A DNA stretch of 64,000 nucleotides from Microbacterium sp. GCS4 (GCF_001262495.1 NZ_LGYE01000001.1:806001-870000); one strand, 5' to 3'; positions 32,330 to 41,887 are shown, numbered from the stretch's first letter. Numbers and translations: made by a program. The notes: generated by a model from the sequence alone, not told the origin.

Positions 32330-32335
32330 TACCCT
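32330..32335 (+). promoter_or_regulatory. -10 box TACCCT (leaderless) of the APH-like gene
   Basis: TACCCT, spacer GGGTGT, ATG at 32342. Confidence 0.5.
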
Positions 32336-32341
32336 GGGTGT

Positions 32342-33721
32342 ATGGGACGCTCTCCATTCACTCTAGCCGCGGCGGTGACGGCCGCACTGCCCGGAGCCGA
32401 GGTGACGGGAGCCCGCCCGCTGACCGCCGACGGCGACGGCAGGTTCGATTCCGCAGTCGCCTCACTCGCCGACGGCAGGGAGCTCGCGATCCGCGTCGCG
32501 GACGACGACGAGACCGCGCGTGAACTGGCCGCGGAGGCCCTCGCCCTGCGAGCGCTCACCGCAGGAGCACGAGCGATGCTGCCCTTCGCCGCGCCGGAGT
32601 ACATCGGGGAGACGCGGCTCGGCGACGCACGCGCGCTCGTGACGGAGCTGCTCCCCGGCTTCCAGATCGAGGCCGCCCTCGTTCCCGCCGGGCGCGGCGC
32701 GGCCGAGTCGATGGGATCCGCGATCGCCGCCGTGCACGCGCTGCCGACGTCAGTCGTGCGCGGAGCCGGGCTGCTCATGCGCTCGGCGCAGGAGAGCCGC
32801 GACGAGCTGGCGCGGCTGATCGACACCGCCGCCGCGACGGGTCGCGTTCCCGCGCGACTCACCGTCCGCTGGCGCGAGGCCGTCGCCGACGACGAGCTGT
32901 GGCGATTCGAGTCCACGGTCGTGCTCGGCGGCGTGCAGGCGACCTCCTTCCTGTTCCGCGATGACGACGAGAGGGGCCCCGAGGTGACCGGCCTCCTGGG
33001 ATGGCACTCGCTGTCGGTGGGGGATCCGGCGCTGGACCTGTCCTGGCTCTCGGCCGCGCCGGATGCCGCGGGAGACGTGCACGCGTCGTACGCGCGCACG
33101 GTCGACCGCGTGCCGGACCCCGCCCTGGAGGTGCGCGCCCGGTTGCTCGCGGAGCTCGAGTTCGCCCGATGGCTCGTGCACGGCGACTCCCTGCGTCGCT
33201 CCGACATCGTCGACGACGCGGCGGCACTTCTGGAGGCCCTGGCCGACGGACTGCATGCCGACGATCTCACGGTGGCCGACTCCCGCGGAGACGGCGTCGA
33301 CTCGGCGATGGACGCACTGGACCGCGTGCCCGAACCCGCGGCATCGAGCGTGGACACGTCGATGCAGACGGACGCGTACAACCCGAACGAGCTGTGGCAG
33401 GACGAGTCCGACGAGCGCTCCACGGACGACGGCGCGGATGATACGAACGCCGATGCCGCGATCACCGATGACGACGGCACCCATGATCTGACCGAGGCGG
33501 CGAGCGCGGCCGCCCACCGCATGGAGGTCGGGGGCCTGGAGACCGAGGATCTGTCCGACGTGAGGCGTGGTCTCGCGCACGACGCGACGGAACGAGCGGA
33601 CGACGATGCGCGGGACTCGGGGCGCACCGCCCCGCACGACGATGCGACCTCACCCGAGGACGAGGCTCAGCGCGCCGCGCGTGCCGCGCTCCAGCGCTGG
33701 AGGAGCTCAGCCTCCGAGTAG
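32342..33721 (+). CDS. Phosphotransferase-fold (APH-like) protein with degenerate active site
   Basis: 459 residues. Residues 1-300 have the aminoglycoside/macrolide phosphotransferase layout: N-lobe ELAIRVADDDETARELAAEALALRAL, linker ALVTELLPGF, C-lobe helices. The two catalytic segments are altered. Where kinases read HGDxxPGN this has ESTVVLGGVQATSFLF, and where they read hhDWxxA-x-GDP it has LLGWHSLSVGDPALDLSWL. The catalytic base and a metal-binding Asp are therefore gone. About 150 acidic, low-complexity residues follow, then a basic end (AARAALQRWRSS). It is likely a pseudokinase or binding protein; drug resistance should not be inferred. The last 55 bases overlap adnB antisense. Confidence 0.75.
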   Translation: MGRSPFTLAAAVTAALPGAEVTGARPLTADGDGRFDSAVASLADGRELAIRVADDDETARELAAEALALRALTAGARAMLPFAAPEYIGETRLGDARALVTELLPGFQIEAALVPAGRGAAESMGSAIAAVHALPTSVVRGAGLLMRSAQESRDELARLIDTAAATGRVPARLTVRWREAVADDELWRFESTVVLGGVQATSFLFRDDDERGPEVTGLLGWHSLSVGDPALDLSWLSAAPDAAGDVHASYARTVDRVPDPALEVRARLLAELEFARWLVHGDSLRRSDIVDDAAALLEALADGLHADDLTVADSRGDGVDSAMDALDRVPEPAASSVDTSMQTDAYNPNELWQDESDERSTDDGADDTNADAAITDDDGTHDLTEAASAAAHRMEVGGLETEDLSDVRRGLAHDATERADDDARDSGRTAPHDDATSPEDEAQRAARAALQRWRSSASE

Positions 33722-36700
33722 ACGCGGTCGCCGCGGATGACGAGGTCGTCGCCCACGTAGTAGAGAGCGACATCGATCTCCTCGAGGGGCACCCCGAATC
33801 TGCGGTGGTAGGCGAGCCGGTAGAGCGCGAGCTGCAGCATCCGCTCCTCCCGGTCCTTCGCCGTGCGCGGTGCCTTGCCGGTCTTCCAGTCGACGATCTC
33901 GATGCGGCCGCCCCGATCCTCGCGTCGGTACACCGCGTCGAGCTTGCAGATCACGATATGCCGATCCTCTGGCGCCGTCTCGAGTCCGCCGCCGAGCACG
34001 AAGTCGATCTCGATCTCCACCGCGATCGGCCGCCTATCGCCCCACTCGCTCCGCTCGAAGACGTCCTGCAGCGCTGCGAGGTCGGCCGCATCCGCCGGTG
34101 ACACGTCCGCGCCCGTCTCATCCGAGGAGGGGACGATGTCCTCGTCGTCCAGCTCCCAGAGCGCCTCGTCGACGCGCTGTCCCACGCCCACGAGCTCACT
34201 GCGGCGTTCGACCCAGGCGTGGAAGAGGGTGCCCAGGCGGGTCTGCCGATAGGGACGCTCCGGCATCGGGCGCACGATCGACGACAGGGTGTCGCCGAAG
34301 TCGGTGACGTAGTCCTTGAACCGCGAGGCAGGCACGCGCGTGGGCGGCGGGGCGTCCGTGCCCCGCAGCCTCGCCGCGCGCTCGGCCAGCAGCCGCGTGA
34401 GCTCGGGCGTGGGTTCCGCCGTCCCGTCTCCCGCTTCGCGCACCGCACGAGCGGCTGCCTCGACGATCGGGCGCCGCGCGCCGAGCGGATCGATCGGCCA
34501 GGTGAGCGTCGCCCCGGGGCCGTCGTAGGGGTTGTCCTCGGGATCGACCTCGGGGATCGGGCGTGCACCGCTCGCCTCGATCGCCTCGAGCAGATAGGGG
34601 CTCGGCGCCTTGGGCTGCTTCTGCCCCGCCCAATGCGCGCCCGTCAGCAGCAGGTCGGTGCGCGCACGGGTCACCGCCACGTAGGCGAGGCGACGCTCCT
34701 CCTCCTGCTGGTACTCGCGGTAGGAGTCCTTGAACACCGTGAGGGCACCAGGGGCCGTTTTGCTGCGACTGGTGAGAGAGGCGATCCCTGCCTTGAGGCG
34801 CTTCGCCGGGTCGGGCTCCTCATCCGTCGGGGGGATCCAGGTGAACGTCGGGAGTGCGGCGCTGTCGCCGCGCAGCGCGAACGGCAGCACCCCGAACCCG
34901 AACCATCCCGCGGTGTCGGTCGGACGCGAGGGGAGCTCTCCCTCGACCATCCGCACCACGGCGACCGCGTCCCACTCGAGTCCCTTCGAGCCGTGGATCG
35001 TGAGCAGCTGCACCACTCCCGGCTCCGGAGGTTCGGGGCGCGGCATGAGCTCGTCCGTGCTCTCCGCCTTGTCGAGCCAGGCGAGCAGGCTCGATATCGT
35101 GCCGCGCTCATCGGCGGCCAGGAACGCCCTGACCTCGTCCGTGAACGCACGCAGCTGTGTCGCGGCGATGCGCGCCGGCCCGCGCGTCTCGTTGGTCGCG
35201 AGCTCGATGTCGAGGCGCAGCTCCAGCTCGATCAATCGGAGCAGGTCGGGCAGCGGAAGCGAAGAGGAGCGCCGCAGCCGCTCGAGCATCTCGCCCGCCG
35301 CACGGATCCTCGCACGACCCTCCGGGGTGATCTCCGCCAGCAGGCGGTAGTCGTCGGCGAGACCTCGGACCACGTCGACGGCATCGACGATCGACAACGC
35401 CTCGTCCGCCCCGCGCGATGCCCGGATCCTCTGCCGCAGCTCGTCGTCGAGGGGCAGCAGCCCGCTGTCGCGTCGGGACAGCTCGGCCGCGAGTCCCTGC
35501 AGCGCGGCCATGTCGGCGACCCCCACCGCGAACCGCGGCCCCACCAGGAGACGGATCAGCGCGGACCCCGCCGTAGGGTCGTGCAGCACCCGCAGGGTCG
35601 ACACGACGTCGACGACCTCGGGGGTCGAGAGCAGGCCCCCGAGACCGAGGATGCGATGCGGGATGCCGCGCCCGGCCAACGCCGCCGCGAAGGTCTGCAT
35701 GTGCCTTTTGGAGCGGAACAGGATCGCGCCCGTGTGCGGCGCCGCCGCGTTCTGATGAGCCGCCCGCCGCTCGGCGAACCATGCGGCGACCTCTCGTGCC
35801 TCGTCGTCGACCGTGAGGGGGAAACGCACCTCGACGGCGCCGTCGCCCGCACCGGGGCGAGGCTCGAGCGGCGGCACGTCCAGACCGTCTCGGCGCAGTG
35901 GGCCGAGCACCTCGTTGGCGATGTCGAGCACACCGCGGTCGTTGCGCCAGCTCGTCATCAGGCTGTAGTTCTCGACCGGCTCGCGTTCGGCGAAGGTGCG
36001 CGCGAACGCGTGGAGGTTGTCGGCGCTCGCGCCACGCCATCCGTAGATCGACTGGTGCGGGTCTCCGACCGCCATCACGGCCGAGTCCCGGAACAGTTCC
36101 GCGAGGAATCGCGTCTGGATGACCGAGGTGTCCTGGTACTCGTCGAGGAGCACGACCCGGTGCTGATCCCGCAGTTCCTCGCGCACGTCCGCGGAGGACT
36201 CTACGATGTCGTAGGCGCCGCTCACCTGGTCCGCGAAGTCGAGCACGCCCCGACGCTCCTTCTCGGCGATGTACTCGCGGACCAGACTCGTCAGCGCCGG
36301 GAGCACCCGCAGGTTGGCGGAGACACCGCCGATGTCGGCGTGGCTCGCGTACGGCGCGAACGCCTCGGCCTGGCGCAGCGCGATCCGGTCGGCGCGTCCG
36401 AGATCGGCGCGGTGGTCGAGCGCATCTCCCGCGAGCCGCTGCACCGCGTCCACGACTCCGTTGAGGGACCGGTCGATCTCCTCGAGCTCGGGGAGATCGG
36501 CGCGCAGCACGATGTCGCGCGCGAGCATCCATGACGCCGCCTGGCTGAGCATCGCGACGTCGGAGTCCCGGCCGATGCGCGCCGCGTGCTCGCGCACGAT
36601 GCCGTCGGCGAAGGCGTTGTACGTCGACACGCGCGGCCGGATCAGCAGATCCTCCACCGCCGGCGCCGCCGCTCCGCCCTCGACCGTGCCGAAGCGCGCC

Positions 36701-37122
36701 GCGAGGTCGTCGAGCACCTGCGCGCGGACGAGTTCGCGCTGACGACCGGCGGCCGCCTTCCCCACCCGCTCGAGCGCTCCTGTCGCGACGATCTCGGGCA
36801 GATGCGGCAGCAGGCCGCGGCGACCGTACTCGTCGATCAGCGCAAGCCGGGCAGCGATCCGCTCGGCGAGCTCCCCCGCCGCTTTGCGCGTGAACGTGAG
36901 TCCGAGGATCTCGTCGCGGCGCACATGCCCGTTCGCCACCAGCCATACGACACGGCCGGACATGGTCTCGGTCTTGCCGCTGCCGGCTCCCGCGACGACG
37001 AGCGCGGGAGTCGGCGGTGCTTCGATCACGCGCTGCTGCGCGGCGGTGGGCGGCAGTAGGCCGAGCGCCGCGGCGACATCGAGCGCCGACACCCCGTGCC
37101 CGGTGCCGTCCCAGACGGTCAC
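33667..37122 (-). CDS. adnB: AdnB-like helicase-nuclease (UvrD/RecB type)
   Basis: 1151 residues. Helicase: AGAGSGKTETMSGR (Walker A), LGLTFTRKAAGELAER, VVLLDEYQDTSVIQTRF (complete Walker B DEYQD), VGDPHQSIYGWRGA, SLMTSWRNDR, LTIHGSKGLEWDAVAV and YVAVTRARTDLLL. C-terminal RecB-family nuclease: FHAWVERRSEL, then IEIVDWKTGKAP (Asp-x-Lys) and QLALYRLAYHRRF. With the upstream gene it forms the AdnAB heterodimer of actinobacteria, which resects double-strand breaks for homologous recombination. The GTG at 37122 overlaps the adnA stop (GTGA). The intact motor motifs identify this as the lead-motor subunit. Confidence 0.9.
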   Translation of the reverse strand: MTVWDGTGHGVSALDVAAALGLLPPTAAQQRVIEAPPTPALVVAGAGSGKTETMSGRVVWLVANGHVRRDEILGLTFTRKAAGELAERIAARLALIDEYGRRGLLPHLPEIVATGALERVGKAAAGRQRELVRAQVLDDLAARFGTVEGGAAAPAVEDLLIRPRVSTYNAFADGIVREHAARIGRDSDVAMLSQAASWMLARDIVLRADLPELEEIDRSLNGVVDAVQRLAGDALDHRADLGRADRIALRQAEAFAPYASHADIGGVSANLRVLPALTSLVREYIAEKERRGVLDFADQVSGAYDIVESSADVREELRDQHRVVLLDEYQDTSVIQTRFLAELFRDSAVMAVGDPHQSIYGWRGASADNLHAFARTFAEREPVENYSLMTSWRNDRGVLDIANEVLGPLRRDGLDVPPLEPRPGAGDGAVEVRFPLTVDDEAREVAAWFAERRAAHQNAAAPHTGAILFRSKRHMQTFAAALAGRGIPHRILGLGGLLSTPEVVDVVSTLRVLHDPTAGSALIRLLVGPRFAVGVADMAALQGLAAELSRRDSGLLPLDDELRQRIRASRGADEALSIVDAVDVVRGLADDYRLLAEITPEGRARIRAAGEMLERLRRSSSLPLPDLLRLIELELRLDIELATNETRGPARIAATQLRAFTDEVRAFLAADERGTISSLLAWLDKAESTDELMPRPEPPEPGVVQLLTIHGSKGLEWDAVAVVRMVEGELPSRPTDTAGWFGFGVLPFALRGDSAALPTFTWIPPTDEEPDPAKRLKAGIASLTSRSKTAPGALTVFKDSYREYQQEEERRLAYVAVTRARTDLLLTGAHWAGQKQPKAPSPYLLEAIEASGARPIPEVDPEDNPYDGPGATLTWPIDPLGARRPIVEAAARAVREAGDGTAEPTPELTRLLAERAARLRGTDAPPPTRVPASRFKDYVTDFGDTLSSIVRPMPERPYRQTRLGTLFHAWVERRSELVGVGQRVDEALWELDDEDIVPSSDETGADVSPADAADLAALQDVFERSEWGDRRPIAVEIEIDFVLGGGLETAPEDRHIVICKLDAVYRREDRGGRIEIVDWKTGKAPRTAKDREERMLQLALYRLAYHRRFGVPLEEIDVALYYVGDDLVIRGDRVYSEAELLQRWSAARAAR

Positions 37123-40100
37123 GAGCTCACCGCCGGGACCGTGTGGATGCGGCAGGGCTGCACGCGCCACTGCGTGTCGGCGCAGTGGGCGTCGACGCGG
37201 GCGGTGAAGCTCGACGCCGACATCCCCCGCGCGGCATCCGCGATGCGCCCGAGGAACTGCACGCGCTCCTCCCCCGCGAGCGTGTGCTGGTGCGCGACGC
37301 GGAAGTCGCTGCCGGACAGGGTCTTGGCGACGAGAACGAGTCGCGCGCCGGCGAGCGCTGCGGGGGCCGCCCCCTCGATGAGTCCCTGCTGGACGGCGAC
37401 CTGATACGCGGCGAGCTGCGCGTGGTCGGCGACCTTCTGTTCGCTCTCGGGTTCGTACTTGCCGGTCTTCAGATCGACCACGACGACGCGCTCGGCCTCG
37501 GGCGCGGCCATCCGCGTCCACTTCTGGCCGCGCGCCTTGGCGTGCTCGCCGCCGCCGGGGGCGTAGGCCTCCACCCGGTCGATGAAGCCGTGCACGATCG
37601 CCCGGTGCGGCTGCGGGTCCCCGTCGCCGGTCACGTCGTGCACGCCGGGCCCCGTTTCCAGGTCGCCGTCGCCGTCGTCGGGGACGTCCACCGCGAAGCG
37701 GAACTCCACCTCGCCGGCCAGCACACGACCGCCCTCCGCGGAGACCGCCGAGAGGTAGCTGTGCAGCCGGTCGATGTAGAGGTCGGCGCGGCGGCGCTCC
37801 TTGCGCCCGATCCACGCCGTCTCGAAGTCGAGTTCGGGCCAGTGCTCGGCCAGAACGGCCCGGAGGCGGTCGAGCTCACCGTCGGGAACCTTCTCCATCG
37901 CCTCATGCACGATCGTGCCGATCCCGGCCGACGGCGGCATGACCGAGTCGCCGCCCAGCGCCGACACGGCCCAGTTCAGCTCGCACTCCTCGAAGGACTC
38001 CATGCGCGACGGCGAGACGCGCGCGGCCTCCACGGTCAGGTCGTGCAGGGGCGCCTCGGTCGTCGTCGGAGTCACTCCGTACCACTCGTCGGGGTCCGCG
38101 CCGGGCACGCCCTCGCGGGCCAGCACCGCGAGCTGGCCCGCCGCGTGCTCCCTCGCCGCCACCGCGGTCGCCGTCGTGAGTGTCCGGCGGTGGCGTGCGA
38201 CGAGGCCGCGCAGGGTGAGCGGATGCTCGGCCGAGGCGTGCATCTCGGGCGGTTCCGGTGCGGGCAGGAAAGCGAAGAACGGACTCGGCGTCATGTCGTC
38301 GTCGTCGACGGCGGTGATGAAGAGCCGAGTCCTGGCACGGGAGATCGCCCGTACGAACAGACGCAGTTCGTCGTGCAGCACCGCACGACGGCGATCGAGC
38401 ACGCCCGGAGGCTGCTCGGCGACCCCGGTGCGAGCGGCACTCATCGCATCAGCGAGGCGCCAGGTCTGCAGCAGTCCGCCCCGGAGCCGCACGTTCGGCC
38501 AGACGCCGTCCTGCACACCGGCCACCACGACCACGTCGAACTCGGTGCCGAGAGCGGTCGCCGGGGTGAGCAGGGTGACACGCCCCGGCCTGTCGGGGCT
38601 CGAGAGCGAATCCTCCGGAACCTCGCTGTCCAGCACGTCGCGCACGAACGCCTCCGGCTTCTCGTTCGGCGTCCGCTCGACGAATCTCTTCGCGGCGCCG
38701 AACAGCGACACGAGGGCATCGAGTGCCCGCGCGGTCTCCGCGCCGCTCGCCTGCAACGAGGACTCGCGCCACGCGATGCGCAGTCGGCGGCCGTCGACGG
38801 CCCGCGCCTGATCCCAGACCCGCCAGAGCAGGTCGTGGATGGTCTCGCCGGCGGCCGCCGCCGCCGACACCTCGGCGACCGCCTCCGCGAAGCGGGCAGC
38901 GATACGAGACTCCTGCGCGTCGATGAGCGTCAGGTGGGCGGGCTCGGTGAGCGCCTGACGCAGCAGCTCGCGAGCGGGTGTCGAACCGCCGAGGTCGAGC
39001 TCGACGTGGCGCAACCGTGCCCGAAGGCGACGCAGTCCGATCGCGTCCATCCCGCCGAAGGGCGTGCGCAGCGCCTCCTCCCACTCCTGGGGCGTGCGGT
39101 CCTGCGGCGGCGTCAGCGCGAGCCGCACGACGCCGACGATGTCGCGCACGACGGACTCGCTGCCGAGCGGTCGCTGGATGCCGGCCGCCCTCGTCGGGAT
39201 CTCCCGTGCGGCGAGCTCGGTCTCGAGCTGGGCGACCTGCCTCGTGTCGTGCGCGATGACCGCCATGCGGTCCCAGGGCACGTCGTCCGTCAGATGCCAT
39301 TCCCGCATGACACCGGCGATGCGGTCGAGCTCCTCGTGCGGCGACGGCGCGAGGAAGGTCCGGACCGCAGGGTCGCTGTCGTCGGCGCTCGCAGAGGGCT
39401 GCGGCGCGCGGCGGTGATCCACTCGGCCCGCGGCCCCGATCGCCTGCGTCACGGCGCGGGTCAGTGTTGTGAGCTCGGCCGCCTGTCGATGCGGTACGTC
39501 GAGCACGTACACCTCACCGAGCGTCCCCGCGAGCTCCGCGAAGAGCTCGGGAGTCGCTCCGCGGAACGCCCCGGAGGAGATGTCGGGGTCGCCGAAGGCG
39601 AGCACGGCGATCTCTCGAGCCCGCAGCGCCTGCACGACCGCGACGCCGCCGCGCGTCAGCTCCTGGGCGTCGTCGATCAGCACGACGCGGAGCGGCGCGA
39701 GCGGACCGAGGGTGGCGGAGTCGGCCGTGCGCAGGATCTCCGCGGCTTCGGCGAGCAGATCGGCGGCGTCGCGGTGGGCGGCGCGTGCACTGTCCAGCAC
39801 GGCGCGGTACTCGACCAGGAAGTCCGCAGCAGCCGTCCAGGCGGGGTCGCCCGCGGCGCGCAGCTCGGCCGGATGCGCTCCCAGTTCGACGCATTCGGCG
39901 AGGAACGCCCGCAGCTCCGAGCGGAATCCCGTGGACGCGCGTACGGATGGGCTCAACGCGTCGGGCCACACGATCGCCTCGTCCTCGGCGTCGCCCGCGA
40001 GCAGCTCGGCGATCAGGCGGTCCTGGTCGGCGCCGGTGAGCAGCGCGGGTGGCTCGGCGCCGGCACGCACCATCGCACCGCGCACGATCTGGAACGCGAA

Positions 40101-40358
40101 CGACCCCAGAGAGCGCGCGAGCGGCCCCGGTGTCGCCTGGCCGATCCGCACCCCCACGCGGTCGCGCAGCGCGGTGGCCGCCTGCCGGTTCGGCGTCAGG
40201 ACGAGGACCTGCTCCGGGGCGAGCCGCTCGACGTCGAGCAGGTGCACGACCCGCTCGATGAGCGTACGGGTCTTGCCGGTGCCCGGCGCGCCGATGATGA
40301 TGCCCGATGATGTCGCCGCGGCGCCGATCACGGCGGTCTGCGCGGCATCCTGGGTCAT
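37119..40358 (-). CDS. adnA: AdnA-like helicase-nuclease subunit with altered motor motif
   Basis: 1079 residues. It has a Walker A (IIIGAPGTGKTRTLIER), VLTPNRQAATALRDR, a weak Walker B (VVLIDDAQELTRGGV, with Asp where the catalytic Glu normally stands), VLDVPHRQAAELTTL, LTPATALGTEFDVVVV and LRLFVRAISRARTRLFI. The C-terminal nuclease domain shows SPSRMESFEECELNWAV, GTIVHEAME, HGFIDRVEAYAPG, VVVVDLKTGKYEP (Asp-x-Lys) and QLAAYQVAVQQGL. Mycobacterial AdnA likewise has the weaker motor. ATG at 40358 is chosen because TAGCGT lies 7 bases upstream; in-frame GTG and ATG codons further up are alternatives. It is translated together with adnB. Confidence 0.88.
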   Translation of the reverse strand: MTQDAAQTAVIGAAATSSGIIIGAPGTGKTRTLIERVVHLLDVERLAPEQVLVLTPNRQAATALRDRVGVRIGQATPGPLARSLGSFAFQIVRGAMVRAGAEPPALLTGADQDRLIAELLAGDAEDEAIVWPDALSPSVRASTGFRSELRAFLAECVELGAHPAELRAAGDPAWTAAADFLVEYRAVLDSARAAHRDAADLLAEAAEILRTADSATLGPLAPLRVVLIDDAQELTRGGVAVVQALRAREIAVLAFGDPDISSGAFRGATPELFAELAGTLGEVYVLDVPHRQAAELTTLTRAVTQAIGAAGRVDHRRAPQPSASADDSDPAVRTFLAPSPHEELDRIAGVMREWHLTDDVPWDRMAVIAHDTRQVAQLETELAAREIPTRAAGIQRPLGSESVVRDIVGVVRLALTPPQDRTPQEWEEALRTPFGGMDAIGLRRLRARLRHVELDLGGSTPARELLRQALTEPAHLTLIDAQESRIAARFAEAVAEVSAAAAAGETIHDLLWRVWDQARAVDGRRLRIAWRESSLQASGAETARALDALVSLFGAAKRFVERTPNEKPEAFVRDVLDSEVPEDSLSSPDRPGRVTLLTPATALGTEFDVVVVAGVQDGVWPNVRLRGGLLQTWRLADAMSAARTGVAEQPPGVLDRRRAVLHDELRLFVRAISRARTRLFITAVDDDDMTPSPFFAFLPAPEPPEMHASAEHPLTLRGLVARHRRTLTTATAVAAREHAAGQLAVLAREGVPGADPDEWYGVTPTTTEAPLHDLTVEAARVSPSRMESFEECELNWAVSALGGDSVMPPSAGIGTIVHEAMEKVPDGELDRLRAVLAEHWPELDFETAWIGRKERRRADLYIDRLHSYLSAVSAEGGRVLAGEVEFRFAVDVPDDGDGDLETGPGVHDVTGDGDPQPHRAIVHGFIDRVEAYAPGGGEHAKARGQKWTRMAAPEAERVVVVDLKTGKYEPESEQKVADHAQLAAYQVAVQQGLIEGAAPAALAGARLVLVAKTLSGSDFRVAHQHTLAGEERVQFLGRIADAARGMSASSFTARVDAHCADTQWRVQPCRIHTVPAVSS

Positions 40359-40365
40359 GTCCTCC

Positions 40366-40371
40366 ACGCTA
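40366..40371 (-). promoter_or_regulatory. -10 box TAGCGT (leaderless) of adnA-adnB
   Basis: TAGCGT, 7-base spacer GGAGGAC, ATG at 40358. Confidence 0.45.
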
Positions 40372-40515
40372 CTGGCGTGCGCCGACATCGCAGTCCGGCC
40401 CGCTCCCCCGCGCGTGTGCGCTCACGGCGAAACCGCGCCTTGACGCCGATCCGGCGTCATCCGCGCGGGGTAGAGTTGGGCGCACAGCAAGGTCGACGAG
40501 ACAACGGGAGTACGC

Positions 40516-40740
40516 GTGGAAATCCGCATCGGCATCATCAACACCGGCCGCGAGCTCAGCTTCGAGACCGCCGCGAGCGCGGACGAGGTCCGCACCCAGG
40601 TCTCCTCGGCTCTCGAGCAGAACACGGCGCACCTGAGCTTCGCCGACGTCAAGGGCAACTCCTACCTCGTCCCGACCGCGCAGCTGGCGTACATCGAGCT
40701 CGGCACCGAGGAATCCCGCCGCGTCGGCTTCGTGGCCTGA
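40516..40740 (+). CDS. DUF3107 family protein
   Basis: 74 residues, the usual family size. EIRIGIINTGRELSFETAAS, EVRTQVSSAL and YIELGTEESRRVGFV match DUF3107, the family of mycobacterial TB9.4 (Rv3208A). Its function is unknown. It is predicted to be a compact alpha/beta cytosolic protein. CGGGAG lies 5 bases before the GTG start. The upstream 156-base gap is divergent from adnA and contains a small GACGCC/GGCGTC palindrome at 40442-40458, which may be an operator. A small membrane protein gene follows 6 bases later. Confidence 0.88.
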   Translation: MEIRIGIINTGRELSFETAASADEVRTQVSSALEQNTAHLSFADVKGNSYLVPTAQLAYIELGTEESRRVGFVA

Positions 40741-40746
40741 CCGGCG

Positions 40747-41034
40747 ATGTACATCCTTCTCGCGCTGATCGGCGCGTGCGTGCTCGGCGTCGCCGCGCAC
40801 TTCGTCCTGCCGGGGCGTGAGCTCCGCGGCGTGGCGCTCACGCCCGCGCTCGCGACGGTTCTCTCCGCGATCGCCTATACGGGCCTGCAATGGCTCGGCG
40901 TCGGCGAGGACAGCATCTGGCTGTGGCTGGCGAGCGTGCTCGGCGCGGTCGTGGTGGCCGGCGCCGTCACGGCGCTGATCGTCGGCATCCGCCGACGCAC
41001 GGATGCCGAGGCCAAGGCCGCCCTCGGCATCTGA
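40747..41034 (+). CDS. Small three-helix membrane protein
   Basis: 95 residues with three hydrophobic helices (about 2-21, 30-50, 57-82) and a short basic/acidic tail (RRRTDAEAKAALGI). There are no enzyme motifs and I do not recognise a named family. It starts 6 bases after the DUF3107 stop, so it is co-transcribed, and ends just before the convergent ferritin-like gene. The function is unknown. Confidence 0.75.
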   Translation: MYILLALIGACVLGVAAHFVLPGRELRGVALTPALATVLSAIAYTGLQWLGVGEDSIWLWLASVLGAVVVAGAVTALIVGIRRRTDAEAKAALGI

Positions 41035-41050
41035 CGGGGCGCCGATCCTC

Positions 41051-41773
41051 TTACGAGGCAAGTCCCATCGCATCCATGCGGCGGGCGTGTGCGCCCATGA
41101 GCTCGGTGTACACGGGTTCGACGCGCTCCTCGGTCATCGCGGCGAGCTCGGGCTGGCGCAGCGCCGACCGGCACACGAGGATCGTGTCCCCCACGAGCCG
41201 GCGGGCCCACATCGACAGCAGCGAGCGCCACTCGCCGTCGCCGTCGATCGTCTCCTGGATGATCGCGACGATCTCGTGCCGTGCGTCGTCCTCGCTGAGG
41301 ATCGCCACGACACGCTCCCCGACCTCGCCGTAGCTCGATGCGAGCGCGAGGTAGAAGTCGTCGAGCATCCCGGCCGTGATGTACACCGAGAGCAGGGTCT
41401 CGCGCGGACGCGCCCCGATCGTCTTGCGACGGAACGCGTCGAGGTTCTCGCGGAAAGGCAGCATGAGCTGCGTCGGGTCGTCGCCCCGCTCGGCGATCAG
41501 ATCGACGATCGCCCTGTGCTTGGTGAGGGCGGCGCCGGCGGCTCGGGACAGCGATTCCTTCTCGGAGAGCTCGGGCGTGGCGCGGATCAGGCGTGTGAGC
41601 GTCTCGAAGTAGCCGAGCTGCAGATACGCGGCCTGACCGAGGAACCGGTCGAGCTCGGGAGCGACCTCGGCGAAGTCGACCCTCGTCGCCGTGCCCTGAT
41701 CGCCGCGACTGCGCAGCGTCATCGTCCGCCGGGGCGTCCGACGCTTCCAGAACCAGTTCACCACGGGCTTCAC
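41051..41773 (-). CDS. Ferritin-like fold domain-containing protein
   Basis: 240 residues, almost all helical. YLQLGYFETLTRLIRATPELSEKESLSRAAGAALTKH and ITAGMLDDFYLALASSYGEVGERVVAILSEDDARHEIV correspond to the ferritin-like family of Rv3210c, found beside rhlE in mycobacteria. Glu and His pairs (E in FET, E in SEK, H in TKH, E and H in DARHE) could bind a di-iron centre, but this is not shown. The GTG at 41773 starts the conserved WFWKRRTPRR stretch; its ribosome site is poor (GGAGG is 14 bases away), and GTG further upstream is possible. It is divergent from the DEAD-box gene. Confidence 0.75.
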   Translation of the reverse strand: MKPVVNWFWKRRTPRRTMTLRSRGDQGTATRVDFAEVAPELDRFLGQAAYLQLGYFETLTRLIRATPELSEKESLSRAAGAALTKHRAIVDLIAERGDDPTQLMLPFRENLDAFRRKTIGARPRETLLSVYITAGMLDDFYLALASSYGEVGERVVAILSEDDARHEIVAIIQETIDGDGEWRSLLSMWARRLVGDTILVCRSALRQPELAAMTEERVEPVYTELMGAHARRMDAMGLAS

Positions 41774-41820
41774 AATACTCGGGCGGACCTCCACTTCCAG
41801 GCCGAGCCACGCCCTGGGGG

Positions 41821-41826
41821 TAGGCT
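41821..41826 (+). promoter_or_regulatory. -10 box TAGGCT upstream of the DEAD-box gene leader
   Basis: TAGGCT without a clear -35. It would give a leader of about 100 bases containing the short ORF at 41888. Confidence 0.35.
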
Positions 41827-41887
41827 GTTCCCGTCCCCGCCGTCGGAGCGGGGCCCGCGCCTGTGGCACAAGAGACGGCGTGGATCC

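Noticed and set aside
37123..37815. Upstream in-frame extension of adnB
   Set aside because: It runs antisense-frame through the conserved nuclease end of adnA; the GTG at 37122 with GTGA overlap explains the start.
40442..40458. TTGACG-type -35 with TAGAGT as promoter for DUF3107
   Set aside because: The spacing between the elements is 25 bases, too long for a standard promoter; kept only as a palindrome note.
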